A stretch of 64,000 nucleotides of DNA from JAEZBP01 sp963832725 (GCA_963832725.1 CAWHVG010000005.1:124001-188000), one strand, 5' to 3'. Shown: positions 41,835 to 52,214, numbered from the stretch's first letter. Notes: a model not told the origin generated them from the letters alone. A program made the numbers and translations.

Positions 41835-42161
41835 ATGGACGACGCGCTTCGCAACCGAATCCAGTCGACGATCGACGAGCACCCGATCGTGCTCTTCATG
41901 AAGGGCACCAAGCACTTCCCGCAGTGCGGCTTCAGCCACCGCGCGGTGGAGCTCCTGCGCCGCTGCGGCGTGGAGTTCCACGAGGTGAACGTCCTCGAGG
42001 ACCCGGACATCCGCCAGGGCATCAAGGAGTTCGGGAGCTGGCCGACCATCCCCCAGCTCTACGTGAAGGGGAAGCTCGTCGGCGGCAGCGACATCCTGAT
42101 GGAGATGTTCGAGAGCGGCGAGCTCGAGTCGCTGGTGAAGGGCGCCACCCCACCATCCTGA
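41835..42161 (+). CDS. grxD: Monothiol glutaredoxin (Grx4/GrxD type)
   Basis: 108 residues. The CGFS active site (Cys31) sits in MKGTKHFPQCGFSH, followed by the glutathione-binding WPTIPQLYVKG and GGSDILMEM. The family ligates a 2Fe-2S cluster with glutathione and delivers it to target proteins with BolA. The BolA gene upstream supports this. Its stop lies inside a hairpin shared with the convergent cyclase gene. Confidence 0.95.
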   Translation: MDDALRNRIQSTIDEHPIVLFMKGTKHFPQCGFSHRAVELLRRCGVEFHEVNVLEDPDIRQGIKEFGSWPTIPQLYVKGKLVGGSDILMEMFESGELESLVKGATPPS

Positions 42162-42179
42162 GCGCGACGCAGGGCTCAG
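42158..42179. terminator. Hairpin containing both convergent stop codons
   Basis: CTGAGC (42158-42163) pairs with GCTCAG (42174-42179). The TGA of the glutaredoxin gene and the TGA of the minus-strand cyclase gene lie in the two arms. Possible bidirectional terminator; no T tract. Confidence 0.5.
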
Positions 42180-44069
42180 CCGGTCGCCGCTTCGTCGGAG
42201 GGCTCGTCCGTGCCGCAATCGATGGCGACGAGGATCTGCTCTTCGGCGATGCCTTTGAGCGACGCCCGGAGCTCGCGCGCCGGACGGCCTTCGACGAGTG
42301 ACCGCACGGCCGGATCCGCGGCCTGCTCGCGGGTCAAGACGAGCTCGCTGGCTCCGGCCCTGCCTTGCAGGCGCGCCGCCATGTTGACGGTGGTCCCGAA
42401 GTAGTCGAGCCGGTCGTTCGCGCGCACCGCCAGGCACGCGCCGGCGAAGACGCCGATCTTCACGCCGAGCTCGTGCTCGCGACCAATCGTCTCGTGCGCG
42501 GCGATCATCGCCTTGGCGGCATCCACCGCCTCCGCGAGCGACGGGAACGACGCCATCACCGCGTCGCCCATCGTCTTGACGATCGCGCCGCCCGATGCGG
42601 CGATGACCTCCCCGGAGAGCCGGAAGTGCTCCTCGACGATGGCGAACGCCCGCGCGTCGCCGACCCGTTGGTAGAGCGCGGTGGAGCCGACCAGATCGCT
42701 GAAGAGGAGCGCCATCTGGCCGACCCTGAGATCCACGCCCCGCGCCGGCGCTTCGGTGGCGAAGAGATCGAGGAACTCGGGGAAGCTGGCGATGACCGAG
42801 CCCAGCACCACGTCGGCGTTCCAGCCGGCGCGCTCGACGAGCACCACGATCGTCTCGCCGGTCTCGTTGTCGATGGCCAGCGTGTCCGGCTCCGCGCCCG
42901 CCTCGGCGGTGAGCGCGTCCTCTGCGACCCGCACCCGCAGGCCGGCGCCGGGCTCCACGTCGACGCCACCCCGGCGGCCGAGCACCCGCACGTGGAGCCT
43001 TCCGGACGGCAGATCGATCGGCTCGGCCCGCGTCGCGCCAGGGCCCACGTGGAACTGGGCCAGCACGTGGGGCACGAACGCCGGGCTCGACGCGCAGTAG
43101 AGCATCGGAGAGACCCTTCGGACGGCCTCGTTGCACGGAAAGACCGCCTCCACGTGCTGCGCGAAGTCGGTCTCGTAGTCGATCTGACAGGCGTCGCAGT
43201 GGCTCGTCTCACCCACCTCCGAGAGCTCCCCCGCCACGCTCGCGCCGACCCGGCACACCGGGCAGTTGATCTGCCAGCGCAGGTCGGTCAGCCCGGCCAC
43301 GGTCGCCAGCAAGAACGCCCGCAAGACCTCGCGGCGCGGCAGCCCCCAGCGCCGCGCCAGCTCGAAGGGGCGCATCTGCGAGACCTCGTCGTCCGGCCTC
43401 CGCGTCAGTTGCGCGACCAGCCGCTCGACCAGCTCGCCGCGCACCCCCGAGCCCGCGAGCGCCGCCGCACGCCGCGCCAAGAGCGCCTCGTTGGCCGGCG
43501 TTCGGGCGCCGATGGCCAAGGGATTCCTCACTCGAGCCCAGCAGGTGCCCGGCGATATCTGCCGTCCGACCACGCTCCGGAACGCGCTCTCGCCAACCCT
43601 CGAGGAGCCGCTCGAGGGCGTCGAGGTAGCGGGCGAGCCCACGTCGGAAGCGTGCTCTTTGCAACGGGCCGACGACGAAGCGAGCACCGCCGTCGACGTA
43701 GACGTAGCCGCAGAGATGGATGCGCGTCTTCTGGTCATCGGCGTCCTCGATCCGTATCTGGAACCCGCCCACCGACACCGGACCGAGGAGAAAGTCGCGG
43801 CGCCCCTCGAGGAATCGGCCCTCGACCCACTCGTACGGCGGCTCGACCCATTCGAGGGCGATCCCGAGCTCCTTCGCACGCGCCACCCGCCGCGCGGTGC
43901 CATCCTCGCCGATGTCCCAGCGGTACTCGGCGGCGGCCAGACCGAGCGCGCGGTCCGATCGGTTGGTGTCACAGGCCAGCGCCCACACCAACGAGCGCGG
44001 CGCGTCGAGCACTCTGGTGGCCTCCGCGGCGTACCGCCTGCCGGCCGTTCGCTCCGGTTCACCCGCCAC
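42176..44069 (-). CDS. Class III adenylate/guanylate cyclase with SRPBCC and DUF5939 N-terminus
   Basis: GTG start at 44069. Residues 1-180 form a START/SRPBCC-like domain (VWALACDTNRSDRALGL, IHLCGYVYVDGG). At GATTC (43522; GAATC on the coding strand, where GAGC restores the frame) the sequence enters a DUF5939-like domain with a zinc-ribbon pattern, NCPVC...HCDAC. The cyclase domain has metal Asp in LLFSDLVGSTALYQR, MGDAVMASF for the second Asp, and NMAARLQ with the transition-state Asn/Arg. It makes cAMP or cGMP. The N-terminus probably senses a lipid or metal/redox state. Confidence 0.88.
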
Positions 44070-44776
44070 GGCCGGACGGTATCACGACGATGGCCGGCTC
44101 GATGCGCTCGGGACGCGGAAGAGCTCCTCCAGCTCGCCGACCGTGGTCGACGCCTGCGGCACGCGCGACGCGAAGACGTCACCCGACTGCGGTCCGAATA
44201 CCCGAAATCAGTAGGGAAAGCGTTGGAATCCGCCGTCCTCGACCGGGTCTCGAGCCCCGAGCTCAGCTTGACCCGGGAGCTTAGGAGTCGACGAGCGACC
44301 GCAGGAAGGCGGCGACGGCGGGGGATTCGGTCGGCCTGAAGGTCGCGCGGACTCACTCGCTCCGAGGGTCCCATCGAGGATGAGGATCGGAGGGGAGAAC
44401 AGCGGGCCGTCGGTGGACACGAGCGCGGGCTCTTCACGTGGCCGCGGCGCGCGCTCGGACTCACCCAAGGCGCGCACTGGCGAAGCTAGCGCGGAGCACC
44501 ATCCGCGTCGTGGAGGAACGGATTCCACAGGCGTCGCGAACGCAGCCGACTCCCGCATGAGCAACCGCTCCCGACCCATGCGAGAACGGCCACACCGAGC
44601 TACGCGACGACGACGACCATCACCACGGCAAGGGTCCGATGCGGTTGGGCACCGGCCGCAGCCACGCCGACCGCTTCTGGGCCACCGTCCCTCGAGAAGC
44701 CTTCGATTCGAGCGAATTTGAGCGGCGTTGAGCGAGGCGTGCGCCAGGCTGGGAGAACGAACCTGGGAGCCTGAAG
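44070..44776. other. Long intergenic region without recognised gene
   Basis: About 700 bp with frames open on both strands but no family match. A minus-strand stretch near 44282-44345 reads FRPTESPAVAAFLRSLVDS before a stop, which resembles a LysR C-terminus and may be a gene remnant. Nothing else can be supported. Confidence 0.4.
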
Positions 44777-45950
44777 ATGAGCCACTTCGAAGACCTCCGA
44801 TACCGCGCGGTACGCCTGCGGATCCTGCCCTACTGCGCCGCGCTGCTGCTCGCCACGATCGGCTGCGACGGCGAGCTGGCAGGACCGCACGCGACAGAGC
44901 CAGACGCTGCTGTCACCCCAGACGCTGCCGTCACCCCAGACGCTGCCGTCACCCCAGATGCGGCAGCCTCCGATCACGTGATCACCTCGTTCACCCTCCG
45001 TGCCGTCGACAACCCGGAGCTGGCGTCGGACATCGTGGGTGACGTCTCTGCGCTGGAGATCACACTGACCGTGCCAGGCGGGATCGATCTCGCGTCGCTG
45101 ACACCGACCGTGACCTACCTCGGCGAGACCCTGACACCCGCGAGCGGCATGGCGCAGGACTTCTCGAGCCCCGTGCTCTACACCGTGACGGCTGCGGACG
45201 GCTCGATCGGAGCCTATCGCGTGTCGATCACGCCAGAGTGTGCAGCCGGTCTCACCCTCTGTGGCGCGGACTGTGTCGACACTCAGTCCACGGATGCACA
45301 ATGCGGCGCCTGCGGACACGCCTGCCTCACCGGCGAGCGCTGCAACGCGGGCGCCTGCGTGGACGCGAACGGATGTGACCCACTGAGCTTCCCCAGCGTG
45401 AGACTGCGAACTGTCCCTGGGCCGGCGAGCTTGCTCAGTGAGTATGCGGCCATCTCGGACACGACCTGCTTTCCGATGCCGCGATGTTTCATCGACACGA
45501 ACAACTTGATCGATGCCGACACCGGCGCGCGCCTCGACACGAGCGTCCACGTCGCCCCCAACTTCGCGCTCAGCGAGTTCGTGGGCGGTGAGCTGCGCTA
45601 CGGACCCTATGTCCTTCTCGCGCCTTCGCTCGTCGAGAAGGTCCAGCACATCCGCGAGCTGTCCGGTCGCGCACTCAGGATTGCTTCCGGGTACCGATCA
45701 CCAGCACATCAGCGCGCGACCTGTCAGAGCATCTGCGGCGGAAACTCCTGCCCGGGCCCGCACCCCTGCGCTCGCCGCTCGCGTCACTCGTGGGGTGACG
45801 CGGCCGATTCTCGGAATCTCCGCGGCGAGCTACGACGAGTACGTGCGCTACTCGATGGACTCGCACATGCCGGAGTGTTTGGTCGAGGCCGGCTCGTTCC
45901 ACGTCGACACCAACTCGTGTCATTCCGTCGGCTGTCCATACCGATTCTGA
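44777..45950 (+). CDS. Lipoprotein M15-type peptidase with Cys-rich module (frameshifted)
   Basis: ATG at 44777, lipobox LLATIGC. Three perfect 18-bp repeats (44903-44956) encode DAAVTP. Next an Ig-like/DUF5018-type domain (ITSFTLRAVDNPELASDI, TVTYLGETLTPASG), a Cys-rich knot (CGADCVDTQ, QCGACGHACLTGERCNAGAC), and a Peptidase_M15-like domain with RIASGYRSPAHQ, zinc ligands in SRHSWGDAAD and a final His in GSFHVDT. GATTC at 45806 breaks the frame; GACC restores DAADLGIS. Probably cleaves D-Ala-D-Ala or peptide cross-links in peptidoglycan. Confidence 0.85.
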
Positions 45951-46210
45951 GCCACGTCGGTCTCTTGCCCGATCGCGTATGACGCCCACGCGACCTTTCC
46001 TTCGAACCCCCGAATGATCGAGAACACTTGCGCCCTCCGGCAGCGCGCGTAGCTCCGGCTCCGGCGATGCCGACGGCAACTTGGTGCTGGCGTGGGTCAT
46101 GGTCCGAGCCCCTTCATCGGTGATGAGGTCGCGTCCGGTGGCGCTCGATCGCCCGGAGCTCCTCGCGCTCGTCCCGCGGGCTCGGCTGGCACTCCACGCG
46201 GACCCTCGGC

Positions 46211-46816
46211 TCAGCCCAGACAGCGCGCCTGCAGCGCCGCGAACGCGCGCGCTCTCGGGTCGTCGCGATGCTTGTCTGCGCGCGGCATCTCGCCGTAGGT
46301 CCGCTCGGCGCCTCCGGGCACGAAGATCGGCTCGTAGCCGAAGCCGAGGGTTCCGCGGGGAGGCCAGACGAGTCGGCCGGACACGCGCCCTTCGAAGACC
46401 TCCGTGTGGCCGTCCGGCCAGGCCAGCGCGAGCGCGGTCACCATCTCCGCGCTCGGGTCGCGCTCACCCAGCTCGCGATGAACCCGCTCCATGGCCTGCG
46501 CGAAATCACGGCCCGACCCCGCCCAACGCGCCGAGCGCACGCCCGGCGCGCCGCCGAGCGCCGGCACCACCAGCCCCGAGTCGTCGGCCACGGCCGGCAG
46601 CCCGGACGCGAGCGCCGCCGCCCGCGCCTTGATGCTCGCGTTCTCGCCAAAGCTCGGCGCCGGCTCCTCCGGCTCCGCCAACCCCAGCTCGGACGCAGAA
46701 CGGATCACCAGCACGTGTGGCGCGAAGAGCGCGCGCATCTCCGCGACCTTCCCGGCGTTGTGGCTCGCCACCACCAGCTCCCCGGCATCGAGACTGCGCG
46801 GCATCGGCGGAACCAT
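46211..46816 (-). CDS. rdgB: Non-canonical purine NTP pyrophosphatase (RdgB/HAM1)
   Basis: 201 residues. ASHNAGKVAEMR near the start, PSFGENASIKA, DDSGLVVPALGGAPG and TLGFGYEPIF are the family blocks for binding and hydrolysing dITP/XTP to the monophosphate. Length is normal and the frame intact. ATG at 46816 or 46804. Clears deaminated purine nucleotides before they reach DNA. Region 45951-46210 beyond its stop shows no gene. Confidence 0.95.
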   Translation of the reverse strand: MVPPMPRSLDAGELVVASHNAGKVAEMRALFAPHVLVIRSASELGLAEPEEPAPSFGENASIKARAAALASGLPAVADDSGLVVPALGGAPGVRSARWAGSGRDFAQAMERVHRELGERDPSAEMVTALALAWPDGHTEVFEGRVSGRLVWPPRGTLGFGYEPIFVPGGAERTYGEMPRADKHRDDPRARAFAALQARCLG

Positions 46817-46881
46817 AGCGCGCGCCGGCGTCCGGCACGGAAAAGCGCGGGTCGCAGCCGCCCGCGTTATCATCCCGGCTC

Positions 46882-49038
46882 GTGGCGGCCGATCGAGAGC
46901 GCGGTGAGCGACGGGCTGCGCTCGCGGCGATCGCCTCCGCGGCGTTGATGATCGCCGCGCAGGTGGGCAGCAAGGCCACACGCGACGCGCTCTTCTTGTC
47001 GAGCTTCGCGCCCGAGGAGCTGCCGGAGGTGGTGATCGCGGCCGCCGGCGCCGCCATGCTCGCCGTCTTCGGCGCCGCGCGCGCGTTCGGTCGCTTCGGT
47101 CCGGCCCGCATCGTGCCGCTGGCGTTCGCCGCCAGCTCCGGCCTCTTCGTCGCCGAGTGGGCGCTTCAGCCGCGCGCGCCCGCCGCCGTGGCCATCACCC
47201 TCTATCTGCACACCGCCATCTTCGGCGCGCTGGTGATCAGCGGCTTCTGGTCGGTGGTGAACGAGCGCTTCGATCCCCACAGCGCCAAGCGCGTGGTCAG
47301 GCGCATCGGCGTCGGCGCGACCTTCGGCGGCGTCCTGGGCGGCGTGCTCGCCGAGCGAATCGGCGCCCTGGCCCACGCGCACGACATGCTCGCGGTGCTG
47401 GCCGGGCTGAACGCCGTGGCGGCCGTCGGCGTGCAGCGTATCGGCGGCCTGGCCCACGCCCCCGAGGAAGAAGAGGACGAAGACGCCGCGTCCGGCATGG
47501 AGGTGCTCCAGCGAGCGCCCTACCTGCGGGCGCTCGGCGCCCTGGTCGTCTCCACCGCCGTCGGCGCCGGCCTGCTCGACTACGCGTTCAAAGCCGAAGC
47601 GGCAGCGCACTTCTCCCAAGGCTCACTGCTCTCGTTCTTCGCCATCTTCCACACCGCCGCCGCCCTCCTCTCGCTCCTCTTGCAGACGGGCCTGGCCAAG
47701 CCCGCCCTGCAGAAGCTCGGGGTGGCAGGCACGGTCGCCACGTTGCCCACCGTCGTGCTGCTCGGTGCGAGCGCGGCGGCGCTCGTCCCGCGCCTGCTCA
47801 CCATCGTGATCGCGCGCGGCGTCGAACTGGTGCTGGCCAACAGCATCTTCCGGAGCGGCTACGAGCTGCTCTACACGCCGGTCGCGCCGGAGCGGAAGCG
47901 GCCGACCAAGGCGTTGATCGACGTGGCCGGCAACCGCCTCGGCGACGCCCTCGGCAGCACGCTCACGCTGGCGGTGCTCGCGCTCGCGCCCGGCTCGGTC
48001 ATCGTGGTGGTGCTCGCGTTGGCCGCCGTGGTCAGCGCCGGCAGCGTCGTCCTCGCCCGCCGCCTGCACCGCGGCTACGTCCGGGCGCTGGAGGAGCGCC
48101 TCGCCATCGCCATGCCGGCCACCTCGACCGTCGGCCTCGACCGGGAGGCGCTCTTCGAACAGGTCGCGGCGCAGCAGTCGTGGAGCGAGCGGGGCTCCCA
48201 TCCCTCGCTCTACGCCGACGAGACGGTGCCGGACGAACCTCGCGCCATCGACGCGCCGGCGGGCGACCCCGTCCACGACGCGGCGCGGACGCTCCGCCAC
48301 GGCGACGCGCCGGCCATCCGGGCGCTCCTCCAAGACGCGCCACTCGACGCTCGCCTGATCCCCTACGCCGTCGCGCTCCTGGCCCGCCACGACGTCTACC
48401 CGGCGGCCATCGACGCGCTCCGCTCGGTGGCCGGAAAGGCCACGCCTCGGCTGACCGAAGCGCTCCTCAATCCCGCGCAGCCCTTCGCCATCCGGCGGCG
48501 CATCCCGCGAGTGCTGGAGGTGGCGACCGGTTTGCGCGCGGCCGACGCGCTCCGTCGGGCGCTGCAGGGCGACCCGCGCTTCGAGGTGCGCTACCACGCC
48601 GCGCTCGCGCTCTCGCGGATGGCTCGCCGTGATCGATCGATCACGCCGACGCCGGACGAGGTCCAGGCCGTGGTGCGGCACGAGCTCGAAGCGGGGCGGC
48701 GGGTCTGGGACGCGCAGCGCATCCTGGACGAGGACGCGAGCGCGCCGCTCGGCGACGCCACGATCCGCGAGCGCATCCACCGCAGCCTCGAGCACGTCTT
48801 CACCGTGCTCAGCCTGGCCTACGACCCCGAGCCGCTCCGCCTCTCGCTCCGCGCGCTGGCCAGCGACGATCCCGCCCTCCGCGGCACCGCCCTCGAGTAC
48901 CTGGAGAACGTCCTCCCCGACGGCATCCGGGAAGGCCTCTTCGCGATGATGGACGCCCGCGTCCAGCTCGGCCGGAGGCGCAGCCCGGAAGAGCTCCACG
49001 CTGAGCTGGTCCGCTCGCTCGACGACACCCGACCGTGA
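46882..49038 (+). CDS. NTT/MFS-like transporter fused to HEAT-repeat domain
   Basis: 718 residues from a GTG. About 15-410 is a 12-helix transporter region (SAALMIAAQVGSKATRDALF, GALVISGFWSVVNERFDPHSAK, IGVGATFGGVLGGVLAER) resembling the ATP/ADP-translocase (NTT) branch of MFS. From about 450 a soluble all-helical domain has HEAT-like repeats (ATGLRAADALRRALQGDP, EVRYHAALALSRMARRD). Intact. Bacterial NTT-HEAT proteins are known in several phyla but their cargo is unclear. Confidence 0.8.
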   Translation: MAADRERGERRAALAAIASAALMIAAQVGSKATRDALFLSSFAPEELPEVVIAAAGAAMLAVFGAARAFGRFGPARIVPLAFAASSGLFVAEWALQPRAPAAVAITLYLHTAIFGALVISGFWSVVNERFDPHSAKRVVRRIGVGATFGGVLGGVLAERIGALAHAHDMLAVLAGLNAVAAVGVQRIGGLAHAPEEEEDEDAASGMEVLQRAPYLRALGALVVSTAVGAGLLDYAFKAEAAAHFSQGSLLSFFAIFHTAAALLSLLLQTGLAKPALQKLGVAGTVATLPTVVLLGASAAALVPRLLTIVIARGVELVLANSIFRSGYELLYTPVAPERKRPTKALIDVAGNRLGDALGSTLTLAVLALAPGSVIVVVLALAAVVSAGSVVLARRLHRGYVRALEERLAIAMPATSTVGLDREALFEQVAAQQSWSERGSHPSLYADETVPDEPRAIDAPAGDPVHDAARTLRHGDAPAIRALLQDAPLDARLIPYAVALLARHDVYPAAIDALRSVAGKATPRLTEALLNPAQPFAIRRRIPRVLEVATGLRAADALRRALQGDPRFEVRYHAALALSRMARRDRSITPTPDEVQAVVRHELEAGRRVWDAQRILDEDASAPLGDATIRERIHRSLEHVFTVLSLAYDPEPLRLSLRALASDDPALRGTALEYLENVLPDGIREGLFAMMDARVQLGRRRSPEELHAELVRSLDDTRP

Positions 49039-49094
49039 ATCGACCCGCGGTGGCACGCATTACGTCGCGAAGCGAGCGGGGAGCGGCCCGCGGA

Positions 49095-49967
49095 TCAGAG
49101 GCCGGCGGCGCCCGCGTCCTCACCGACCCGCCGTCTTACGCGATATTCAGGCAGACGCTCCAGCGGCAGGTCGCCGGGGCAGCGCTGGACGAGGTCGGCT
49201 ACCCGACTTCGCGCCGCTTGGAAGTCGTCGAGGAAGCGGGGGAGCACGGTAGCGGACTGGAGGTCGGCATCGGCTTCGTCCGGCGCCAAGGTGAGGGCGA
49301 GGAGCACCTCCGCAGCCTCGTTGGCAGCCTCTCCGTAGTCGCTCGACGCGGCCAGCGACTCCTCGAACGCGTCGGCGTCCATCTCGTCATCGCTCTCCTG
49401 CAGGATCTCTCGCGCAGCTTGGCCGAAGTCCCGGGCAATCTCCCACCACCGCTCCGCCTCCTGCAGACGCTCCCGTGCGCAGGCATCGTGAACGGCCGCT
49501 CCGAGCACCGCCTCCCGGTCGCGCCGGGCCCGCGGCCGCACCGCGTAGGTGGCCTCGACGAATTCGTGGATCGCGGCGCGCAGGTCGCGAGGGACGGGAG
49601 CCAGCTCATCGGTCTCCATGACCGTGAGGATCCGGTCCGTGAGCGCTTGGCTCGTCGACTCGAGGTTCTGGATCCGAAGCCGCTCGGGAACCGCGACGGC
49701 ACACGCATCCCGGATCTCGTCGAGCGTCTCGAGGGCGACGAGCGCATCGGAACGGGCCTCGACCCCCAGGACCGCGGCGGCGAGGGGAGTGGCCAAATCG
49801 GCTGGACGCTTCGTCGCCCGCACTGGCGCACCCGCCGGGTGCCGATGAGCTCCAGAGGGCGGCCCGCTGTGGGCACGCTCCGCGCTCACGGTGGCAGTGA
49901 CTGCGCGACGGGCCAACACAAAGGGCGACGGCACGAGGACGACGCGCGCGCGGCGCCCCCAGAGCAC
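49095..49967 (-). CDS. Hypothetical helical protein
   Basis: 290 residues, largely alpha-helical and acidic in the second half (EILQESDDEMDADAFEESLA). No recognised domain. The start could be the ATG at 49967, 11 nt after the TPR gene stop, or a GTG at 49889. Likely co-transcribed with the TPR gene. Confidence 0.55.
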   Translation of the reverse strand: MLWGRRARVVLVPSPFVLARRAVTATVSAERAHSGPPSGAHRHPAGAPVRATKRPADLATPLAAAVLGVEARSDALVALETLDEIRDACAVAVPERLRIQNLESTSQALTDRILTVMETDELAPVPRDLRAAIHEFVEATYAVRPRARRDREAVLGAAVHDACARERLQEAERWWEIARDFGQAAREILQESDDEMDADAFEESLAASSDYGEAANEAAEVLLALTLAPDEADADLQSATVLPRFLDDFQAARSRVADLVQRCPGDLPLERLPEYRVRRRVGEDAGAAGL

Positions 49968-49977
49968 AGCCCTCGTC

Positions 49978-51271
49978 TCAGCCTCTGAGGCGCGCCAGAT
50001 GCCGGCGGGCGATGTCGGACGCCGGGTCGCGCTCGAGCGCGCGCTCCCACGCCTCGGCGGCCGCCTGCCTCTCGCCGCTCCGCTCGTGGAGCAGCGCCAG
50101 GTTCATCAGCGGGTTCGGGTCGTGTTGGTCGAGCTCGCTCGCCCGATTCGAGCGCCCGCACGGCTTGGTGCGTGTGGCCGAGGTGCATGAGCGAGGCGCC
50201 GAGGCCGTTGTACGCCGCGGCCAGCTCGGGCGCGCGGCGGATGGCGGCCCGGAACGCCCGCGACGACTCGTCGTAGCGCTCGAGCAGCGCGAGCACGTTG
50301 CCGAGCTTCAGCCACGACGCCGCGTCCGCGTCCTCGCGCGAGATGGCGGTCCGGTAGGTGTCCACGGCCTGCGTGTACGCGCCGAGATCGCGTTGGAGAT
50401 CGCCGAGCGCAAGGAGCGGCTCGGCGTCGTTCGGCCCCAGCTCGGCGGAGCGCTCGAAGTCGGCCCGCGCGCCCTGCACGTCGCCGAGCGCCGCCCGCGA
50501 GAGCCCGCGGCCGAGGTGGGCGTCGGGATCGGTGGGCGCCCGGCGCACGGCCTGCTCGAACGCCTCGAGCGCCTCGGCGTGACGGCCGGCCAACCGGCGC
50601 AGCCGACCCACGTTGATCCACGCGTCGAACGCGCGCGGGTCGAGGCGCACCGCCTCCAGGTAATCCGACTCGGCGCTCTCGATGCGCCCGGCCAGCTCGC
50701 GCGCCAGCCCGCGCCGGTTGCGGAGCGGTCCCACCCGGGGCGCGTCGTGGACCAGGCGGTCGAGGTGCGTCAGGGCGGCCTCCCCGTCGCCGGCGTCGAG
50801 CGCGATGTCCGCCGCGAGCAGGTGCCCGTGCACGTTCTCGGGATTGAGCGAGAGCGCGTCGGCGAGCAGCTCCTCGGCCCGCTCGGTCTGGCTCCGGCCG
50901 CGCGCCACGGCCGCGGCGAGCACCTCCACCTCCGCGTTCCGCCCGAGCCGATGGCGGGCCGACGTCAGCTCGCCCTCCGCGAGCACCATGTCGCCCCGCT
51001 GGTAGTCCTCGAGCGCCTGCGCGTACGCCGCCCAGCCGTCCAGCGTGTAGTCGGTGTGGCCGAGCTCCGCCGCGCGGGCGAGCAGCGAGGCCGCCGTCGA
51101 CGCCTGCACCCGGTCCAGGCCCGGCGCCTCCTCGAGGGGGGCGTGCAAGCGCTCGAGGGCCTCGGCGACCAGCGAGTCCGCCTGCACGTCGCGATAGGCG
51201 ACCCAACCGACGATCAGCGCGCAGCTGAGCCCGGCGAACGAGAGCGAGACCAAGAGGAGACGACGGCGCAT
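49978..51271 (-). CDS. Membrane-anchored TPR-repeat protein (frameshifted)
   Basis: ATG at 51271. One N-terminal membrane helix (LLLVSLSFAGLSCALIVGW), then about ten tetratricopeptide repeats (for example AEELLADALSLNPENVHGHL, LEAFEQAVRRAPTDPDAHLG). GATTC at 50155 (GAATC on the coding strand; GAGC restores ALERASELDQHDPNP) separates the last repeat, which ends HLARLRG and TGA at 49978-49980. Probably a periplasmic scaffold. Confidence 0.85.
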
Positions 51272-51429
51272 GACCCCGGAGTCGACGGCCCCTCGCGCGC
51301 GCGGTCAAGTTTTCGGGGCATCGCGATCGGCGGATGGACGCGGCCCGCGCAGCCCGCCCGTCGGCCGGAAGCACTCCGCAGCGCTCGCCCCGATCCGAGG
51401 CTCCGCCCGCGGCGCGCTCACGGGCATTT

Positions 51430-52018
51430 GTGAGTCGGTCTGGACGAGCTGGGAGTCGGTCGGGACGAGCTGGGAGTCGGTCGGGACGAGCTGGGAGTCG
51501 GTCGGGACGAGCTGGGAGTCGGTCGAGACGACCTGTGAGCCGGTCGGGGACGAGCTGTGAGTCGGTCGGGGACGAGCTGTGAGTCGGTCGGGACGACCTG
51601 TGAGTCGGTCGGGGACGAGCTGGGAGTCGGTCGGGACGAGCTGTGAGCCGGTCGGGGACGAGCTGTGAGCCGGTCGGGACGAGCTGTGAGTCGGTCGGGA
51701 CGAGCTGTGCGTCGGTCGGGACGATTTGTGAGCCGGTCGGGACGGCTCGTGCGTCGGTCGGCGGGACCTTCGGGTCGGTCGGCGGGACCTTCCCAACGCT
51801 CGGGCGCACCATGGAAGCGGTCGCGCGGCTCATCGAGCGCGTCGGGGGAACCCTCGAACCATCGCGCATCCTCGAATCGGTCGGACGCATCCTCGAATCG
51901 GTCGGACGCATTTTCGCAGCGGCCGGACGCCTCTTTGCAGCGGCCGGACGCCTCTTTGCAGAGGCCGGACGCATTTTCGCAGCGGCCGGACGCATCTTTG
52001 CAACGGTTGATCCCAATG
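51430..52018. repeat. 21-bp degenerate tandem array, about 27 units
   Basis: Units start every 21 or 22 bp from 51430. The first read GGGAGTCGGTCGGGACGAGC plus T, and drift stepwise to TTGCAGCGGCCGGACGCCTC plus T at the far end. The constant core is GTCGG(A/G)CG / GCCGGACG. 22-bp units occur only up to 51664; beyond that every unit is 21 bp apart from one of 18. The array fills the divergent gap between the TPR and response-regulator genes. All frames are open. Confidence 0.95.
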
Positions 52019-52185
52019 AATTCGAGGGGTTACTGACGCGGCGGGCGGCGCGCGCCGCGGCGGCGAGCGTGCGGCTCGCACTTCGGGCCGCGGGACTAGA
52101 GACCGAGTACGAGGGCGCGGAGCGTGATTTCGGCGGGCCCGAGGCCATGGAGCGGAAGAGGCCGAGGCGGATGATTGCGGTGTGA
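51643..52185 (+). CDS. Possible heptad-repeat protein encoded by the 21-bp array
   Basis: From the GTG at 51643 a 180-residue frame encodes seven-residue repeats (PVGTSCE, SVGTSCA; later AAGRLFA, EAGRIFA) and a basic tail, stopping 29 bp before the response regulator. Within this frame all units are multiples of three (21 or 18 bp), whereas the upstream part of the array has 22-bp units that break phase. This suggests possible coding constraint, but no RBS is clear and the other frames are open too. Confidence 0.25.
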   Translation: MSRSGTSCEPVGTSCESVGTSCASVGTICEPVGTARASVGGTFGSVGGTFPTLGRTMEAVARLIERVGGTLEPSRILESVGRILESVGRIFAAAGRLFAAAGRLFAEAGRIFAAAGRIFATVDPNEFEGLLTRRAARAAAASVRLALRAAGLETEYEGAERDFGGPEAMERKRPRRMIAV

Positions 52186-52214
52186 CGCGCGGGGTGAGGA
52201 CACGGAGGTGAGCG

